Shown piece after piece: positions 24,836-33,730 of a DNA stretch of 50,260 nucleotides; position 1 is the first letter of the stretch, and each line of letters starts with the position of its first letter. The translations under genes were made by a program, and so were the position numbers. The stretch lies in contig NZ_PDKB01000018.1 in NCBI RefSeq assembly GCF_003316695.1, forward strand, positions 1 to 50,260. Direction: 5' to 3'. The notes beneath the pieces are model-generated. The model was not told the DNA's origin and ran no database searches. It was given only the letters and a program-made list of their open reading frames with translations. This stretch comes from Aliarcobacter vitoriensis. GTDB lineage: Bacteria > Campylobacterota > Campylobacteria > Campylobacterales > Arcobacteraceae.

Positions 24836-24848
24836 ATTAAAAATAGTG

Positions 24849-24854
24849 TAGAAT
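24849..24854 (+). promoter_or_regulatory. Likely -10 element of rplI-hslV-hslU
   Basis: TAGAAT, preceded directly by GTG within AGTGTAGAAT, lies 27 bases before the rplI start and after the recombinase terminator, so it is the natural promoter of the rplI-hslVU operon. No convincing -35 is seen, as usual for sigma-70 promoters in Campylobacterota. Confidence 0.45.
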
Positions 24855-24880
24855 TAAATATCAAATTAAATGGAGTTTTT

Positions 24881-25327
24881 ATGAAAGTATTATTGTTAAA
24901 AGATGTAAAAAGTTTAGGAAAAGCTGGAGAAGTAAAAGAAGTAGCTGATGGTTATGGTAAAAACTTTTTAATTGGTAAAGGATTAGCACTTCATGCAACT
25001 ACTGAAGTTTTAAATAGACATAAATCAGAACAAAAAAAATTAGCTTTAAAAGAAGAAGAAGAGATTGCAAAAGCAAAAGAGTTAGCAGAGAAATTAAACT
25101 CAACAAAACTAACAATTAGACACAAAGTTGGGGCAAACGACCAACTTATTGGAAGTATTACAAATAAAGAGATCAGTGAAGAACTTGAAAAACAGTTTTC
25201 AATTATGATTGATAAAAAAAATATAAGTATAGATAACAAAATAAAACATATAGGAATTTTTGAAGTATCTTGCAAATTGGGACATTCTATAAGTGCCGTT
25301 TTAAAAATTGATGTTATAGCAGGTTAA
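24881..25327 (+). CDS. rplI: Large ribosomal subunit protein bL9
   Basis: Ribosomal protein of 148 residues. The N-terminal 23S-binding domain [20 protein letters not shown] and [13 protein letters not shown] (residues about 28-40) are diagnostic, followed by the long connecting helix ([18 protein letters not shown]) and a C-terminal domain. First gene before hslV, which begins 2 bp after its stop. Confidence 0.97.
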   Translation: MKVLLLKDVKSLGKAGEVKEVADGYGKNFLIGKGLALHATTEVLNRHKSEQKKLALKEEEEIAKAKELAEKLNSTKLTIRHKVGANDQLIGSITNKEISEELEKQFSIMIDKKNISIDNKIKHIGIFEVSCKLGHSISAVLKIDVIAG

Positions 25328-25329
25328 AA

Positions 25330-25866
25330 ATGTTTCATGCAACTACAATACTTGCCTATAAAGGTGCAAATAAAGCTGTAATTGGTGGTGATGGACAGGT
25401 TACTTTTGGAAACTCTGTTTTAAAAGGAAATGCAACAAAAATAAGAACACTTTATCAAGGAAAAATTTTAGCTGGATTTGCAGGAAGCACAGCAGATGCT
25501 TTTAATCTTTTTGATATGTTTGAATCACACTTAGAAGCTTCAAAAGGAGATTTGCTAAAATCTGTTATCTCTTTTTCAAAAGAGTGGAGAAAGGATAAGG
25601 TTTTAAGAAGATTAGAAGCTATGATGATAGTTTTAAATAAAGAAAAAATATTTATTTTAAGTGGAAATGGTGATGTTGTAGAACCTGAAGATGGAGAAAT
25701 TGCAAGTATAGGAAGTGGTGGTAATTTTGCAATTTCTGCTGCTAGAGCTTTAGCTAAACACTCAAATTTAGACGAAGAAGATTTGGTTCGTGAGAGTTTA
25801 ATGATAGCTGGAGAGCTTTGTATATATACAAATCAAAATATTAAAATATTAAAATTAGAGGAATAG
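25330..25866 (+). CDS. hslV: ATP-dependent protease, peptidase subunit HslV
   Basis: Proteasome-like threonine peptidase that works with HslU. 178 residues. The N-terminus [12 protein letters not shown] places the catalytic threonine pair after a four-residue leader (MFHA) instead of directly after methionine, so a short propeptide must be removed to expose the active T5. [10 protein letters not shown] and the [14 protein letters not shown] segment are typical. Upstream rplI and downstream hslU are within 2-7 bp. Confidence 0.95.
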   Translation: MFHATTILAYKGANKAVIGGDGQVTFGNSVLKGNATKIRTLYQGKILAGFAGSTADAFNLFDMFESHLEASKGDLLKSVISFSKEWRKDKVLRRLEAMMIVLNKEKIFILSGNGDVVEPEDGEIASIGSGGNFAISAARALAKHSNLDEEDLVRESLMIAGELCIYTNQNIKILKLEE

Positions 25867-25873
25867 ATATATT

Positions 25874-27202
25874 ATGGATATGACACCAAAGCAAATTGTT
25901 GCTTACTTAGATGATTATATCATTGGTCAAAAAGATGCTAAAAAAACTATTGCATTAGCTTTGAGAAATAGATATAGAAGGATGAGGGTTGAGCCAAAAC
26001 TTCAAGAAGAGATTATGCCAAAAAATATTCTAATGATAGGAAATACAGGAGTTGGTAAGACAGAAATTGCTAGAAGATTAGCAAAAATGATGGGATTACC
26101 TTTTGTAAAAGTTGAAGCTAGTAAATATACTGAAGTTGGTTTTGTAGGACGAGATGTTGAATCTATGGTTAGAGATTTGGTTTATGAGTCGATTGCTCTT
26201 GTTACAAAGGAGTATGAAGAAAAAATAAAAGATAAAATAGATTCAGAAGTTACTAAAAGAATAGTTGAAAAATTAGTTCCACCTTTACCTGAAACAGCAA
26301 GTGATAGTGCAAAAGAGTCTTTTATAAAAACTTATAATTTAATGGAAACAAAGTTATTAAGTGGTGATTTAGATGATAAAAAAATAGAGATTGAAGTCCC
26401 TAAAAAAGCTCATGTTGAGATAATAGATTCAAGTATTCCATTTGATATGAGTTCAATGCAAGAAAGTCTTAATAAAATGCTTGGAAGTTTAAATAAAGAT
26501 AAAATTAAAAAAGAAGTTACAATAAAAGATGCAAAAGTTTTATTAAGAGATGTTGCAAGTGAAGGTTTACTTGATACTGAAGCTATAAAAATAGAAGCTA
26601 TAAAAAGAGCTGAAAATGGTGGAATTATTTTTATTGATGAGATAGATAAAATAGCAACAGGAAAGAAAAATAATGGAAGTGATCCATCAAAAGAAGGTGT
26701 TCAAAGAGATTTACTCCCTATTGTTGAGGGAAGTAATGTTCAAACAAAATTTGGACAAGTAAAAACTGACCATATATTATTTATTGCTGCTGGTGCTTTT
26801 CATGTTTCAAAGCCAAGTGATTTAATCCCAGAGTTACAAGGAAGATTTCCTTTAAGGGTTGAGTTGGAATCTTTAGATGAAGAGGCTTTATATAAAATAT
26901 TGACAAATACTAAAAATTCACTTTTAAGACAATATAAGGCTCTTTTAGCTGTTGAAGGAGTTGAATTAGATTTTGATGATGAAGCTATAAGAGCTTTTGC
27001 TAAATACTCTGTTTTAGCAAATGAAAAAACTGAAGATATAGGAGCAAGAAGGCTTCATACTGTTATTGAAAAAGTTATAGAAGATATATCTTTTGATGCA
27101 GATGAAAAAAATGGTTCAAAAGTGACTGTAGATAAGGATTTAGTTTCACAAAAATTAGAAAAAATTGTGGATAATGTTGATATTACTAGGTACATATTGT
27201 AA
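25874..27202 (+). CDS. hslU: ATP-dependent protease, ATPase subunit HslU
   Basis: AAA+ unfoldase feeding substrates to HslV. 442 residues. N-terminal TPKQIVAYLDDYIIGQ, Walker A GNTGVGKT (56-63), pore segment VGFVGRDVE, a variable I-domain (about 110-230), Walker B IIFIDEIDKIA and the C-terminal RYIL tail that inserts into HslV are all present. Follows hslV by 7 bp. Confidence 0.97.
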   Translation: MDMTPKQIVAYLDDYIIGQKDAKKTIALALRNRYRRMRVEPKLQEEIMPKNILMIGNTGVGKTEIARRLAKMMGLPFVKVEASKYTEVGFVGRDVESMVRDLVYESIALVTKEYEEKIKDKIDSEVTKRIVEKLVPPLPETASDSAKESFIKTYNLMETKLLSGDLDDKKIEIEVPKKAHVEIIDSSIPFDMSSMQESLNKMLGSLNKDKIKKEVTIKDAKVLLRDVASEGLLDTEAIKIEAIKRAENGGIIFIDEIDKIATGKKNNGSDPSKEGVQRDLLPIVEGSNVQTKFGQVKTDHILFIAAGAFHVSKPSDLIPELQGRFPLRVELESLDEEALYKILTNTKNSLLRQYKALLAVEGVELDFDDEAIRAFAKYSVLANEKTEDIGARRLHTVIEKVIEDISFDADEKNGSKVTVDKDLVSQKLEKIVDNVDITRYIL

Positions 27203-27252
27203 TTTAATAATATTTTGATAAAATACATCTTAATTAAAAAATTGGGGGATAT

Positions 27253-27558
27253 ATGAAAATAATAACTTTTTGTCAAATTGATGAGACAATTTTTAATCCA
27301 GATTTTAGTGTGGAGTCTTTTCACTCTAAAAGTGAAGATAAAGCTGATATAGCAATTTTAGATATTGAATCAATATTTGAATATGAAGAGAATAAGCATA
27401 GTGTTTGTAAAGATAAGTTTGTAAGTATTGCTGTTATTGAAGATGAAAGTGACTATGATGCCTTTAAAAATTTCGGAATTGATGCTTGGATTAAAAGTGC
27501 TGATATATCTCAAATAAATAATCTTATAAATCTTTTAAATAAAAGATTTTTATCATAA
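27253..27558 (+). CDS. Small protein of unknown function, degenerate receiver-like
   Basis: 101 residues, not recognised. Alternating strands and helices (MKIITFCQID, ADIAILDIESIF, FVSIAVIEDE, DYDAFKNFGIDAWIKSADISQINNLINLL in part) suggest a small alpha/beta fold resembling a response-regulator receiver, with an aspartate in ADIAILD near the phosphorylation position, but the acidic pair is weak. GGGGGA precedes the ATG. Separated from tatD by only nine bases, in the same frame, with the tatD ribosome site at its stop codon, so the two are probably cotranslated. Confidence 0.6.
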   Translation: MKIITFCQIDETIFNPDFSVESFHSKSEDKADIAILDIESIFEYEENKHSVCKDKFVSIAVIEDESDYDAFKNFGIDAWIKSADISQINNLINLLNKRFLS

Positions 27559-27567
27559 GGATTTTTC

Positions 27568-28356
27568 ATTATTATTGATACACATTGCCATTTAGATAAC
27601 TCTCAATATTATAATGATATTGATGAGGTTATCAAAAAAGCTTTAGAAAATGGTGTAAAAGCTTTTTTAATTCCAGGTGCTGATTTGAATGATTTACCAA
27701 GGGCTGTTGAGTTGTCTGAAAGGTATGATGAAGTTTATTTTGCTGTTGGAGTTCACCCTTATGATATAGATGGTTTTGATGAAGAGATTATGGAAAAATA
27801 TGTAACACATCCTAAGTGCATAGCTATTGGTGAGTGTGGTCTAGACTACTACAGATTAGCTGAAAATGAAGAAGAAAAATTAAAAAATGTAGCAAAACAA
27901 AAGGAAGTTTTTATTTCTCAAATAAAATTTGCTATAAAATACAATAAACCTTTGATTATTCATATAAGAGAAGCTTCAAATGATTCAAGACAAATTTTAA
28001 TAGATAATGATGCAAAAAAAGTAGGTGGTGTTTTACATTGTTATAATGCAAGTGAACATCTACTTATGTTATCTGAACATAATTTTTATTTTGGAATAGG
28101 CGGAGTCTTGACTTTTAAAAATGCAAAAAAGCTAGTTGAAGTTTTACCAAAAATACCACAAGATAAATTACTAATAGAAACAGATGCTCCATATTTGACT
28201 CCACATCCATATAGAGGTATAAGAAATGAACCTTATTATACAGTTTATGTAGCAGACAAAATGGCCGAACTTTTGGATCTAAGTAAGGTTGAAATAGAAG
28301 ATCTTACAACAAAAAATGCTAAAAAATTATTTAAAGAATTTTCTAATATTTCTTAG
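27568..28356 (+). CDS. tatD: TatD-family metal-dependent hydrolase, apparent ATT start
   Basis: TIM-barrel nuclease of 262 residues with two metal ions. Residues MIIDTHCHLD hold the first metal pair (HCH), ECGLDYYR supplies the next ligand, then PLIIHIREA, GVLHCYNA and LLIETDAPYLTPHPYRG complete the site. The first ATG in frame (27685) would delete the HCH metal site. Going upstream, the only codons before the TAA of the preceding gene are GGA TTT TTC ATT ATT ATT GAT, with no ATG/GTG/TTG; the first ATT (27568) stands 6 bases after AAGGA and aligns with the normal start of TatD proteins. ATT initiation is therefore inferred; a point change from ATG or a sequence error is the alternative. Confidence 0.85.
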   Translation: MIIDTHCHLDNSQYYNDIDEVIKKALENGVKAFLIPGADLNDLPRAVELSERYDEVYFAVGVHPYDIDGFDEEIMEKYVTHPKCIAIGECGLDYYRLAENEEEKLKNVAKQKEVFISQIKFAIKYNKPLIIHIREASNDSRQILIDNDAKKVGGVLHCYNASEHLLMLSEHNFYFGIGGVLTFKNAKKLVEVLPKIPQDKLLIETDAPYLTPHPYRGIRNEPYYTVYVADKMAELLDLSKVEIEDLTTKNAKKLFKEFSNIS

Positions 28357-28393
28357 ATATAATCTAAAATATTTAAAATAAAGAGAGGTAGTT

Positions 28394-29641
28394 TTGAAAA
28401 AAATATTCTTTATAGTGTTGTTTTTAACTACTTTACTTTATTCAAATTCATTTCAAAATGAAGATATTAAGGTTTTGGATGAAATAGGAGTGCCCAAAGA
28501 ATTTTTAAAGGAATCATCTTTTCTTTTAAAGTACAAAGACCTATCCTCACAAAAAAAAATCAGATATTATGATAATATAATAAAAAAATCTATCTTAAAT
28601 GCAAAAATAGTAAGAGAAGAGTTAGAGTATGAAAAAATGCCTAGCTTTTTATTTTTTGTACCATTAATTGAGTCAAGTTATGTTAATCAAATAAGTAAAA
28701 AAGGACCTTCAGGTCTTTGGCAAATTATGCCACTTACTGCAACTAACTTAAAATTGAGAAGAAATGATTTTGTAGATGAAAGGCTTGATCTAATAAAATC
28801 AACTCAAGCAGCAACTTCTTACTTACAAAAGTATTACAAAAAATTTGGTGAATGGTATTTGTCTGTATTAGCTTATAATGCAGGTGAAGGAAGAATTATT
28901 CATGGTTTAGCACGAGCATCTTTAGATAATTATTTAGAAAAGAATCCAACAATGTATCACGATAAAGTTATAAAACTTTATAATATTTATATAAATGATT
29001 ATAGAAAAAGTAAGAAAGGAATAGATAATCTTTTCACTATTTATAGAGATTTAGGTAAAAAGAATGGACATTTTGACTATATGTACCTCCTAAAACATAA
29101 CAATAAAAGAGATTATCTTCCTAAAACAAGTATAAACTACATTAATACCCTTGTTGCATTTTCTATTTTGGCAAACAATGATAAATTTAAAAATTTAGAT
29201 AAAAATTCAAGATATGAGCTCGAAAAGATAACTGCTTCTAAAGGATTAAGATTAAAAACTATTTCAGATGCAATATCTATGGATTATAATGAATTAAAAG
29301 GTTTAAATAAACATCTTTTAAAAGAAGTAATACCAACAGATAAAAATAACTATAATTTATATATTCCTCATACAAAAAGTGAACTTTTTAATTTAAAACT
29401 AACAAATATTAAAAGTTTGGTGGCTACTGATGAAAAAGTTGTTGTATCGAAAGATGCAAAACAAGAAGTAGCTAAAAAGAATTTGCCTAAAGCTAATAAA
29501 ACTATACATATTGTAAAACAAGGGGATACTTTAGAAGCAATATCAAAAAAATATAAAGTAAGTGTAAAAAAGATAAAAAGTGATAACAAAAAGAAGACAA
29601 ATATGTTGAAAATAGGAGAAAAGATTGAAATTTACAAATAG
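28394..29641 (+). CDS. MltD-like lytic transglycosylase with LysM
   Basis: Periplasmic peptidoglycan-cleaving enzyme, 415 residues. Signal peptide (1-18), SLT domain with catalytic E93 in PLIESSY, then [13 protein letters not shown] and [12 protein letters not shown], and one C-terminal LysM (about 370-414, [19 protein letters not shown]). Shorter than E. coli MltD, which has two LysM repeats. Start is TTG with AGAGGT upstream. The next gene, rlpA, starts 17 bp inside this gene, so the two murein enzymes are translationally coupled. Confidence 0.92.
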   Translation: MKKIFFIVLFLTTLLYSNSFQNEDIKVLDEIGVPKEFLKESSFLLKYKDLSSQKKIRYYDNIIKKSILNAKIVREELEYEKMPSFLFFVPLIESSYVNQISKKGPSGLWQIMPLTATNLKLRRNDFVDERLDLIKSTQAATSYLQKYYKKFGEWYLSVLAYNAGEGRIIHGLARASLDNYLEKNPTMYHDKVIKLYNIYINDYRKSKKGIDNLFTIYRDLGKKNGHFDYMYLLKHNNKRDYLPKTSINYINTLVAFSILANNDKFKNLDKNSRYELEKITASKGLRLKTISDAISMDYNELKGLNKHLLKEVIPTDKNNYNLYIPHTKSELFNLKLTNIKSLVATDEKVVVSKDAKQEVAKKNLPKANKTIHIVKQGDTLEAISKKYKVSVKKIKSDNKKKTNMLKIGEKIEIYK

Positions 29642-30518
29642 AATGATATATTTTATAGGAGTATTGTTATGTTCAGTTTTTTTATTTACAGGTTGTTCAA
29701 CAAAACAAAGTGCTGATTATAGGACTTTTCATAAGCAAACAGGAAATACAAATATAAATAATTCAGATGCTATGCATAGGGCTACTATGCGACCTTATGA
29801 TGTATTTGGCGTTCGATATTATCCATTTGTTGCAAATGTTGGTGATGTTTTTGATGGTATTGCATCTTGGTATGGTCCAGATTTTCATTCAAAAAAGACT
29901 TCAAATGGTGAGATTTACAATATGTATGCAATGACAGCTGCCCATAAAACTTTACCTATGAACACTGTTGTTCGAGTTGATAATTTAGACAATGGAAGAT
30001 CTACTATTGTAAGAATAAATGATAGAGGACCTTTTGTTGCGGGAAGGATTATAGATTTATCAAACAAAGCAGCACATGAAATTGATATGATAAGAAAAGG
30101 AACAGCCAAGGTTAAAGTTACTGTTTTAGGGTACAATGGCTTAGTAGATGATAAAAATGCGCCATCTGTTTCAACTGTTGAGAAAAAACCAAAAGTAGAG
30201 CAAATAGATGTAGTTGAAGATGTTATTGTAACAACAGATGTTAATACAAATGTTGGGGTACCAATACCAAATCAAAATTCTACAAAACCAGTTGTAGGTA
30301 AAGGAAAGTTTAGTATTCAAGTTGGGGCATTTAGTTTACAAACAGGTGCTTTAAAAACTGTAAATGACTATAAGATTAAATTCCCTTCAAGAAAAATAGA
30401 ATATAGTGAAAATGGTGGAATATATAGAGTTTATATTAGAGGTTTCTCATCTTATGAGGATGGACAGAAATTTAAAGAAAACAATAGTTTAAATAGTGCA
30501 ATTGTAGTACAAAATTAG
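29625..30518 (+). CDS. rlpA: RlpA-like lipoprotein with SPOR domain
   Basis: Septal-ring lipoprotein of 297 residues. Lipobox LFTGC at about residues 20-24 predicts lipidation; the double-psi beta-barrel follows (about 75-165: [34 protein letters not shown]), with a C-terminal SPOR domain (225-297, [17 protein letters not shown]) that binds denuded septal glycan. Start TTG has AGGAGAA 5 bases upstream, inside the previous gene. Some homologues cleave glycan strands lacking stem peptides; activity here is not shown. Confidence 0.93.
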   Translation: MKFTNRMIYFIGVLLCSVFLFTGCSTKQSADYRTFHKQTGNTNINNSDAMHRATMRPYDVFGVRYYPFVANVGDVFDGIASWYGPDFHSKKTSNGEIYNMYAMTAAHKTLPMNTVVRVDNLDNGRSTIVRINDRGPFVAGRIIDLSNKAAHEIDMIRKGTAKVKVTVLGYNGLVDDKNAPSVSTVEKKPKVEQIDVVEDVIVTTDVNTNVGVPIPNQNSTKPVVGKGKFSIQVGAFSLQTGALKTVNDYKIKFPSRKIEYSENGGIYRVYIRGFSSYEDGQKFKENNSLNSAIVVQN

Positions 30519-30526
30519 GATTTAAA

Positions 30527-31099
30527 ATGGTAGAAATAAATAGAGTTACAAAAGAGACAGATATTAAATGTCAATTGAATTTAGACGGTTGTGGACAATT
30601 CTCTATAAATACGGGAGTTGGCTTTTTTGATCATATGCTAGAAGCTTTAAGTAAACACAGTGGAATAGATATAAATCTTGAGTGTAAAGGGGATTTACAT
30701 ATAGATTATCATCATACAGTTGAAGACTGTGGAATTGTTTTGGGACAAGCTTTAAAAAAGGCAGTTTTCCCTATAAAAGCAGTTGAAAGATATGGGAATG
30801 CAACAGTTGTAATGGATGAAGCTGCAGTTTCATGTGCATTGGATTTATCAAATAGACCATTTTTAGTTTATGAAATAGATGTAAATGAAAAAGTAGGGCT
30901 TTTTGATGTTGAACTTGTAGAGGAATTTTTTCATGCATTAAGTGGAAATTTTGGGATAACTTTACATTTGATACAAGATAGAGGAAGAAATAAACATCAT
31001 ATTATTGAAGCTACATTTAAAGCTTTTGCCGTTGCATTAAGACGAGCATTAGCTAAAAATGAAAAGATAGGTATTCCTAGTACAAAAGGTGTTTTATGA
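30527..31099 (+). CDS. hisB: Imidazoleglycerol-phosphate dehydratase
   Basis: Sixth step of histidine synthesis. 190 residues, the monofunctional form without a fused histidinol-phosphatase. Manganese-binding signatures FFDHMLEALSKHSG, DYHHTVEDCGI, FFHALSG and RNKHHIIEATFKA are all present. Embedded in an envelope-biogenesis operon rather than a his operon; its stop overlaps the kdsC start (ATGA). Confidence 0.97.
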   Translation: MVEINRVTKETDIKCQLNLDGCGQFSINTGVGFFDHMLEALSKHSGIDINLECKGDLHIDYHHTVEDCGIVLGQALKKAVFPIKAVERYGNATVVMDEAAVSCALDLSNRPFLVYEIDVNEKVGLFDVELVEEFFHALSGNFGITLHLIQDRGRNKHHIIEATFKAFAVALRRALAKNEKIGIPSTKGVL

Positions 31100-31593
31100 T
31101 AGAACTTTTAGTTTTTGATGTAGATGGAACTCTTACAAATGGTGATATTATGTATTCAAGTAGTGGAGAAGAGTTCAAAACTTTTAATGTAAATGATGGA
31201 TTTGGAATAGTTTTTTGGACAAAGTATTTAGGTAAAAAAGCAGCTATTATTACTGGAAGAAACTCTGTTATTGTTGAAAAAAGAGCAAAAGAGTTGAATA
31301 TCTCTCATCTTTATCAAGGTGTAAAAAATAAACTTGAAGTGCTAGAAGAAATTTTAAGAAAAGAGAGTTTAGAACTATCTCAAGTTGCTGCTATTGGAGA
31401 TGATTTAAATGATGTTAGGATGCTTAAAAGTGTAGGGATCTCTTTTGCTCCACAAAATGCTATACAACTTGTAAAAGATAGTGTAAATATAGTTTGTGAA
31501 AAAAATGGTGGTAGTGGAGCTGCAAGAGAAATGATAGATTATATACTAAAAAAAGATGATTTAGAAGAGGAGTTTTTAAACGCATGGGTTTAA
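31096..31593 (+). CDS. kdsC: KDO-8-phosphate phosphatase
   Basis: HAD-superfamily C0 phosphatase making KDO for lipopolysaccharide. 165 residues. DVDGTLTNG (8-16) carries the nucleophilic aspartate, followed by the KdsC-type FNVNDGFG, the ITGRNS motif II and GDDLNDV motif IV. Directly precedes lptC and lptA, so KDO synthesis and LPS export are encoded together. Confidence 0.95.
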   Translation: MIELLVFDVDGTLTNGDIMYSSSGEEFKTFNVNDGFGIVFWTKYLGKKAAIITGRNSVIVEKRAKELNISHLYQGVKNKLEVLEEILRKESLELSQVAAIGDDLNDVRMLKSVGISFAPQNAIQLVKDSVNIVCEKNGGSGAAREMIDYILKKDDLEEEFLNAWV

Positions 31594-32126
31594 AAATATT
31601 TATTACCTCTATTTTTTTTATAGCAATATTTTTCTATTTTTCTCCTATACAAGATACAAAAAAAGATATTAAAAATGAAGATATACCTTTATTTATTTTT
31701 GAAAAACCAGTTATGTATAGTTTTGATGAAAGTGGTTTAAATAGAATAATTATTGCAAAACAAGCAATTAGATATGAAAATAGAGATGAAATGTATTTTG
31801 GGGATATTACTTTAAATAATAGTAACGAAAAAAAAGAGTTTAATAAAGAAAATATTAAATCAGATTTTATAGTAAAAAGAGGCGGGATATATACTCTAAA
31901 AGAGAATGTTGAATATAAAAGAGATGATTTTATTAAAATATATACAGATCATTTAATTTATGATGATTTAAATAAAATTGCAAAAAATAGTAAACCATTT
32001 AAAGCAGAGTATTATACTCATAGATATAATGGAGAAAATTTATATTTTGAAATAGAAAAAAATATTATAAATTCAAAAAATACACATTTTGAGATAGATA
32101 TGAACAATAAAGAGGTAAAGAGATGA
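31584..32126 (+). CDS. lptC: LPS export protein LptC
   Basis: Bitopic inner-membrane component of the Lpt bridge that hands LPS from LptBFG to LptA. 180 residues, a single N-terminal anchor (about 3-20) and a periplasmic beta-jellyroll with little sequence conservation. Identified by length, topology and its place between kdsC and lptA. Overlaps both neighbours by a few bases (ATGA with lptA). Confidence 0.85.
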   Translation: MGLKIFITSIFFIAIFFYFSPIQDTKKDIKNEDIPLFIFEKPVMYSFDESGLNRIIIAKQAIRYENRDEMYFGDITLNNSNEKKEFNKENIKSDFIVKRGGIYTLKENVEYKRDDFIKIYTDHLIYDDLNKIAKNSKPFKAEYYTHRYNGENLYFEIEKNIINSKNTHFEIDMNNKEVKR

Positions 32127-32608
32127 GAATTTTAGCTGGATTATTTATTTGTTCTATACTTTTGTTTGCACAAAGTGAAACTTTAGTAATAGATGCCCTT
32201 GATTTTAAAGCAGATGATAATAAAGGAATATCTACATTTACAGGAAATGTAAAAGTAAGAATGGGTGAAGATAAATTAAATGCAAATAGAGTAGATGTAT
32301 TTTTTGAGAATGAAAAAAATTCAAAAAATAAAATTGCTACAAAATATGAAGCAACTGGAAATGCAGATTTTGAAGTTATTTCAAATGATAAACATTATGT
32401 AGGAAAAGGTGATAAAATAGTTTATAGCCCAATAAAAGAAGAATATACTATTATTGGTAATGGTTTTGTTCATGAAAAAAATGATGATAGAAAAGTTTAT
32501 GGAGATAATATATATATAAATCAATTAACAGGTGAAGCAAAAGTAAAAGGAAGTGAAAATAAACCTGTTAAATTTATTATAAATGTAGAAAGAGGAGATA
32601 AGAATTAG
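32123..32608 (+). CDS. lptA: LPS transport periplasmic protein LptA
   Basis: Periplasmic bridge protein for LPS. 161 residues with a cleavable signal peptide (MRILAGLFICSILLFAQS) and OstA/LptA repeats: LDFKADDNKGISTFTGNVKV and GDKIVYSPIKEEYTIIGN are typical. Follows lptC with an ATGA overlap and precedes engB by 1 bp. Confidence 0.92.
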   Translation: MRILAGLFICSILLFAQSETLVIDALDFKADDNKGISTFTGNVKVRMGEDKLNANRVDVFFENEKNSKNKIATKYEATGNADFEVISNDKHYVGKGDKIVYSPIKEEYTIIGNGFVHEKNDDRKVYGDNIYINQLTGEAKVKGSENKPVKFIINVERGDKN

Positions 32609-32609
32609 T

Positions 32610-33212
32610 ATGAATTTAATTGATGCTACATTTTTACAATCAGCCCAAAGTATAGTGGACTCTCCTGCTCCAAATATTGCTGAAGTTGCTTTTTTAGGTC
32701 GTTCTAATGTTGGAAAATCTTCTTTATTAAACTCTTTAACAAATAAAAAAGGTTTAGCAAAATCTTCTTCAACACCTGGAAAAACACAATTAATAAATTA
32801 TTTTGATATTAAGTTTAAAACAAATAGTGAAGAAATGCCATATTTATTTGCTAGATTTGTAGATTTACCAGGATTTGGTTATGCAAAAGTTGCAAAAAGT
32901 TTAAAAGCTGCTTGGAATAAAAATTTAACTGGATATCTACAAGATAGACCTAATTTACAAATCTTTGTACATTTAATAGATTCAAGACATCCAGAACTTG
33001 AAATAGATAAAAATGTTGATGAATTTTTGAAAGATATAAAAAGAGGTGATCAAATAATAGTAAATGCTTTTACAAAAACTGATAAGCTAAATAGTAGTGA
33101 ATTAAATAAATTAAAAAGAGATTATCCTAATGGAATTTTTATATCAAACCTTAAAAAAAGAGGTATAATAGACTTACAAAATAAAATTACAGGACATTTG
33201 TTTGGAAATTAA
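32610..33212 (+). CDS. engB: Ribosome biogenesis GTPase EngB/YsxC
   Basis: GTPase needed for large-subunit assembly. 200 residues. G1 GRSNVGKSS (about 30-38), G2 region STPGKTQ, G3 DLPGFGYAK and G4 TKTDK are visible. The GNAT gene starts within its last codons (11-bp overlap). Confidence 0.95.
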   Translation: MNLIDATFLQSAQSIVDSPAPNIAEVAFLGRSNVGKSSLLNSLTNKKGLAKSSSTPGKTQLINYFDIKFKTNSEEMPYLFARFVDLPGFGYAKVAKSLKAAWNKNLTGYLQDRPNLQIFVHLIDSRHPELEIDKNVDEFLKDIKRGDQIIVNAFTKTDKLNSSELNKLKRDYPNGIFISNLKKRGIIDLQNKITGHLFGN

Positions 33213-33663
33213 ATTTTATAAACCTACAGTTATTGATATACCAAAAATGCAAGAGCTTGTAAAACCTGAAGTTGAAAGTGGAAAAATTTTACTTAGAACT
33301 GAAGATGAGATGGCTACAACAATTCGTTCTTATACTATTGTTGAAGTTGATGGAGAAATGGCTGGGTTTACTGCAACGCATATTCATTCTCCAAGACTTG
33401 CTGAAGTAAGAAGCTTGATAGTGAAAGAAAAGTTTAGAGGTTTAAAACTTGGTAAAAAACTAGTTGAAGCCTGTGTTGAAGAAGCAAAATTTTATGGAAT
33501 CAAACAAGTTTTATCATTAACATATGAAAAAGAATTTTTTTTAAGATGTGGTTTTATACAAATAGAAAAAGAAGATATTCCAGAACAAAAGATTTGGGCT
33601 GATTGTATTCGCTGTAAACTATTTCCAATCTGTAATGAAATTGCAATGGTAAAAGATATTTAA
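33202..33663 (+). CDS. GNAT acetyltransferase, short NAGS-like
   Basis: 153-residue N-acetyltransferase. The acetyl-CoA pocket appears as VRSLIVKEKFRGLKLGKKLV, and the C-terminal Cys-containing motif KIWADCIRCKLFPICNE is characteristic of the short ArgA-like N-acetylglutamate synthases of bacteria that lack the kinase-like domain. Arginine biosynthesis is thus the likely role, but other amino-acid substrates cannot be excluded. Start is TTG inside the engB end. Confidence 0.75.
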   Translation: MEIKFYKPTVIDIPKMQELVKPEVESGKILLRTEDEMATTIRSYTIVEVDGEMAGFTATHIHSPRLAEVRSLIVKEKFRGLKLGKKLVEACVEEAKFYGIKQVLSLTYEKEFFLRCGFIQIEKEDIPEQKIWADCIRCKLFPICNEIAMVKDI

Positions 33664-33694
33664 TATGGTTAAGGTTATATTAATTTTTTTTTAG

Positions 33695-33700
33695 TAAAAT
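33695..33700 (+). promoter_or_regulatory. Likely -10 of the antiporter gene
   Basis: TAAAAT within TTTAGTAAAATCGGG, 30 bases before the ATG at 33731 and after a T-rich run; AAAGGA (33718-33723) is the ribosome site. No -35 seen. Confidence 0.4.
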
Positions 33701-33730
33701 CGGGCAAAATTCAACCTAAAGGAATACTTT

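Noticed and set aside
24012-24880. Invertible segment or mobile element around the recombinase-like gene
   Set aside because: No paired inverted repeats or crossover-like sites were found in either flank (the dyads at 24804-24847 are terminator hairpins), and the catalytic serine is missing.
27253-28356. The 101-residue gene and tatD as one fused protein by stop-codon readthrough
   Set aside because: They share a frame and are split by a TAA, but a good ribosome site sits at that stop and TatD homologues begin exactly at the following ATT, so separate initiation is simpler.
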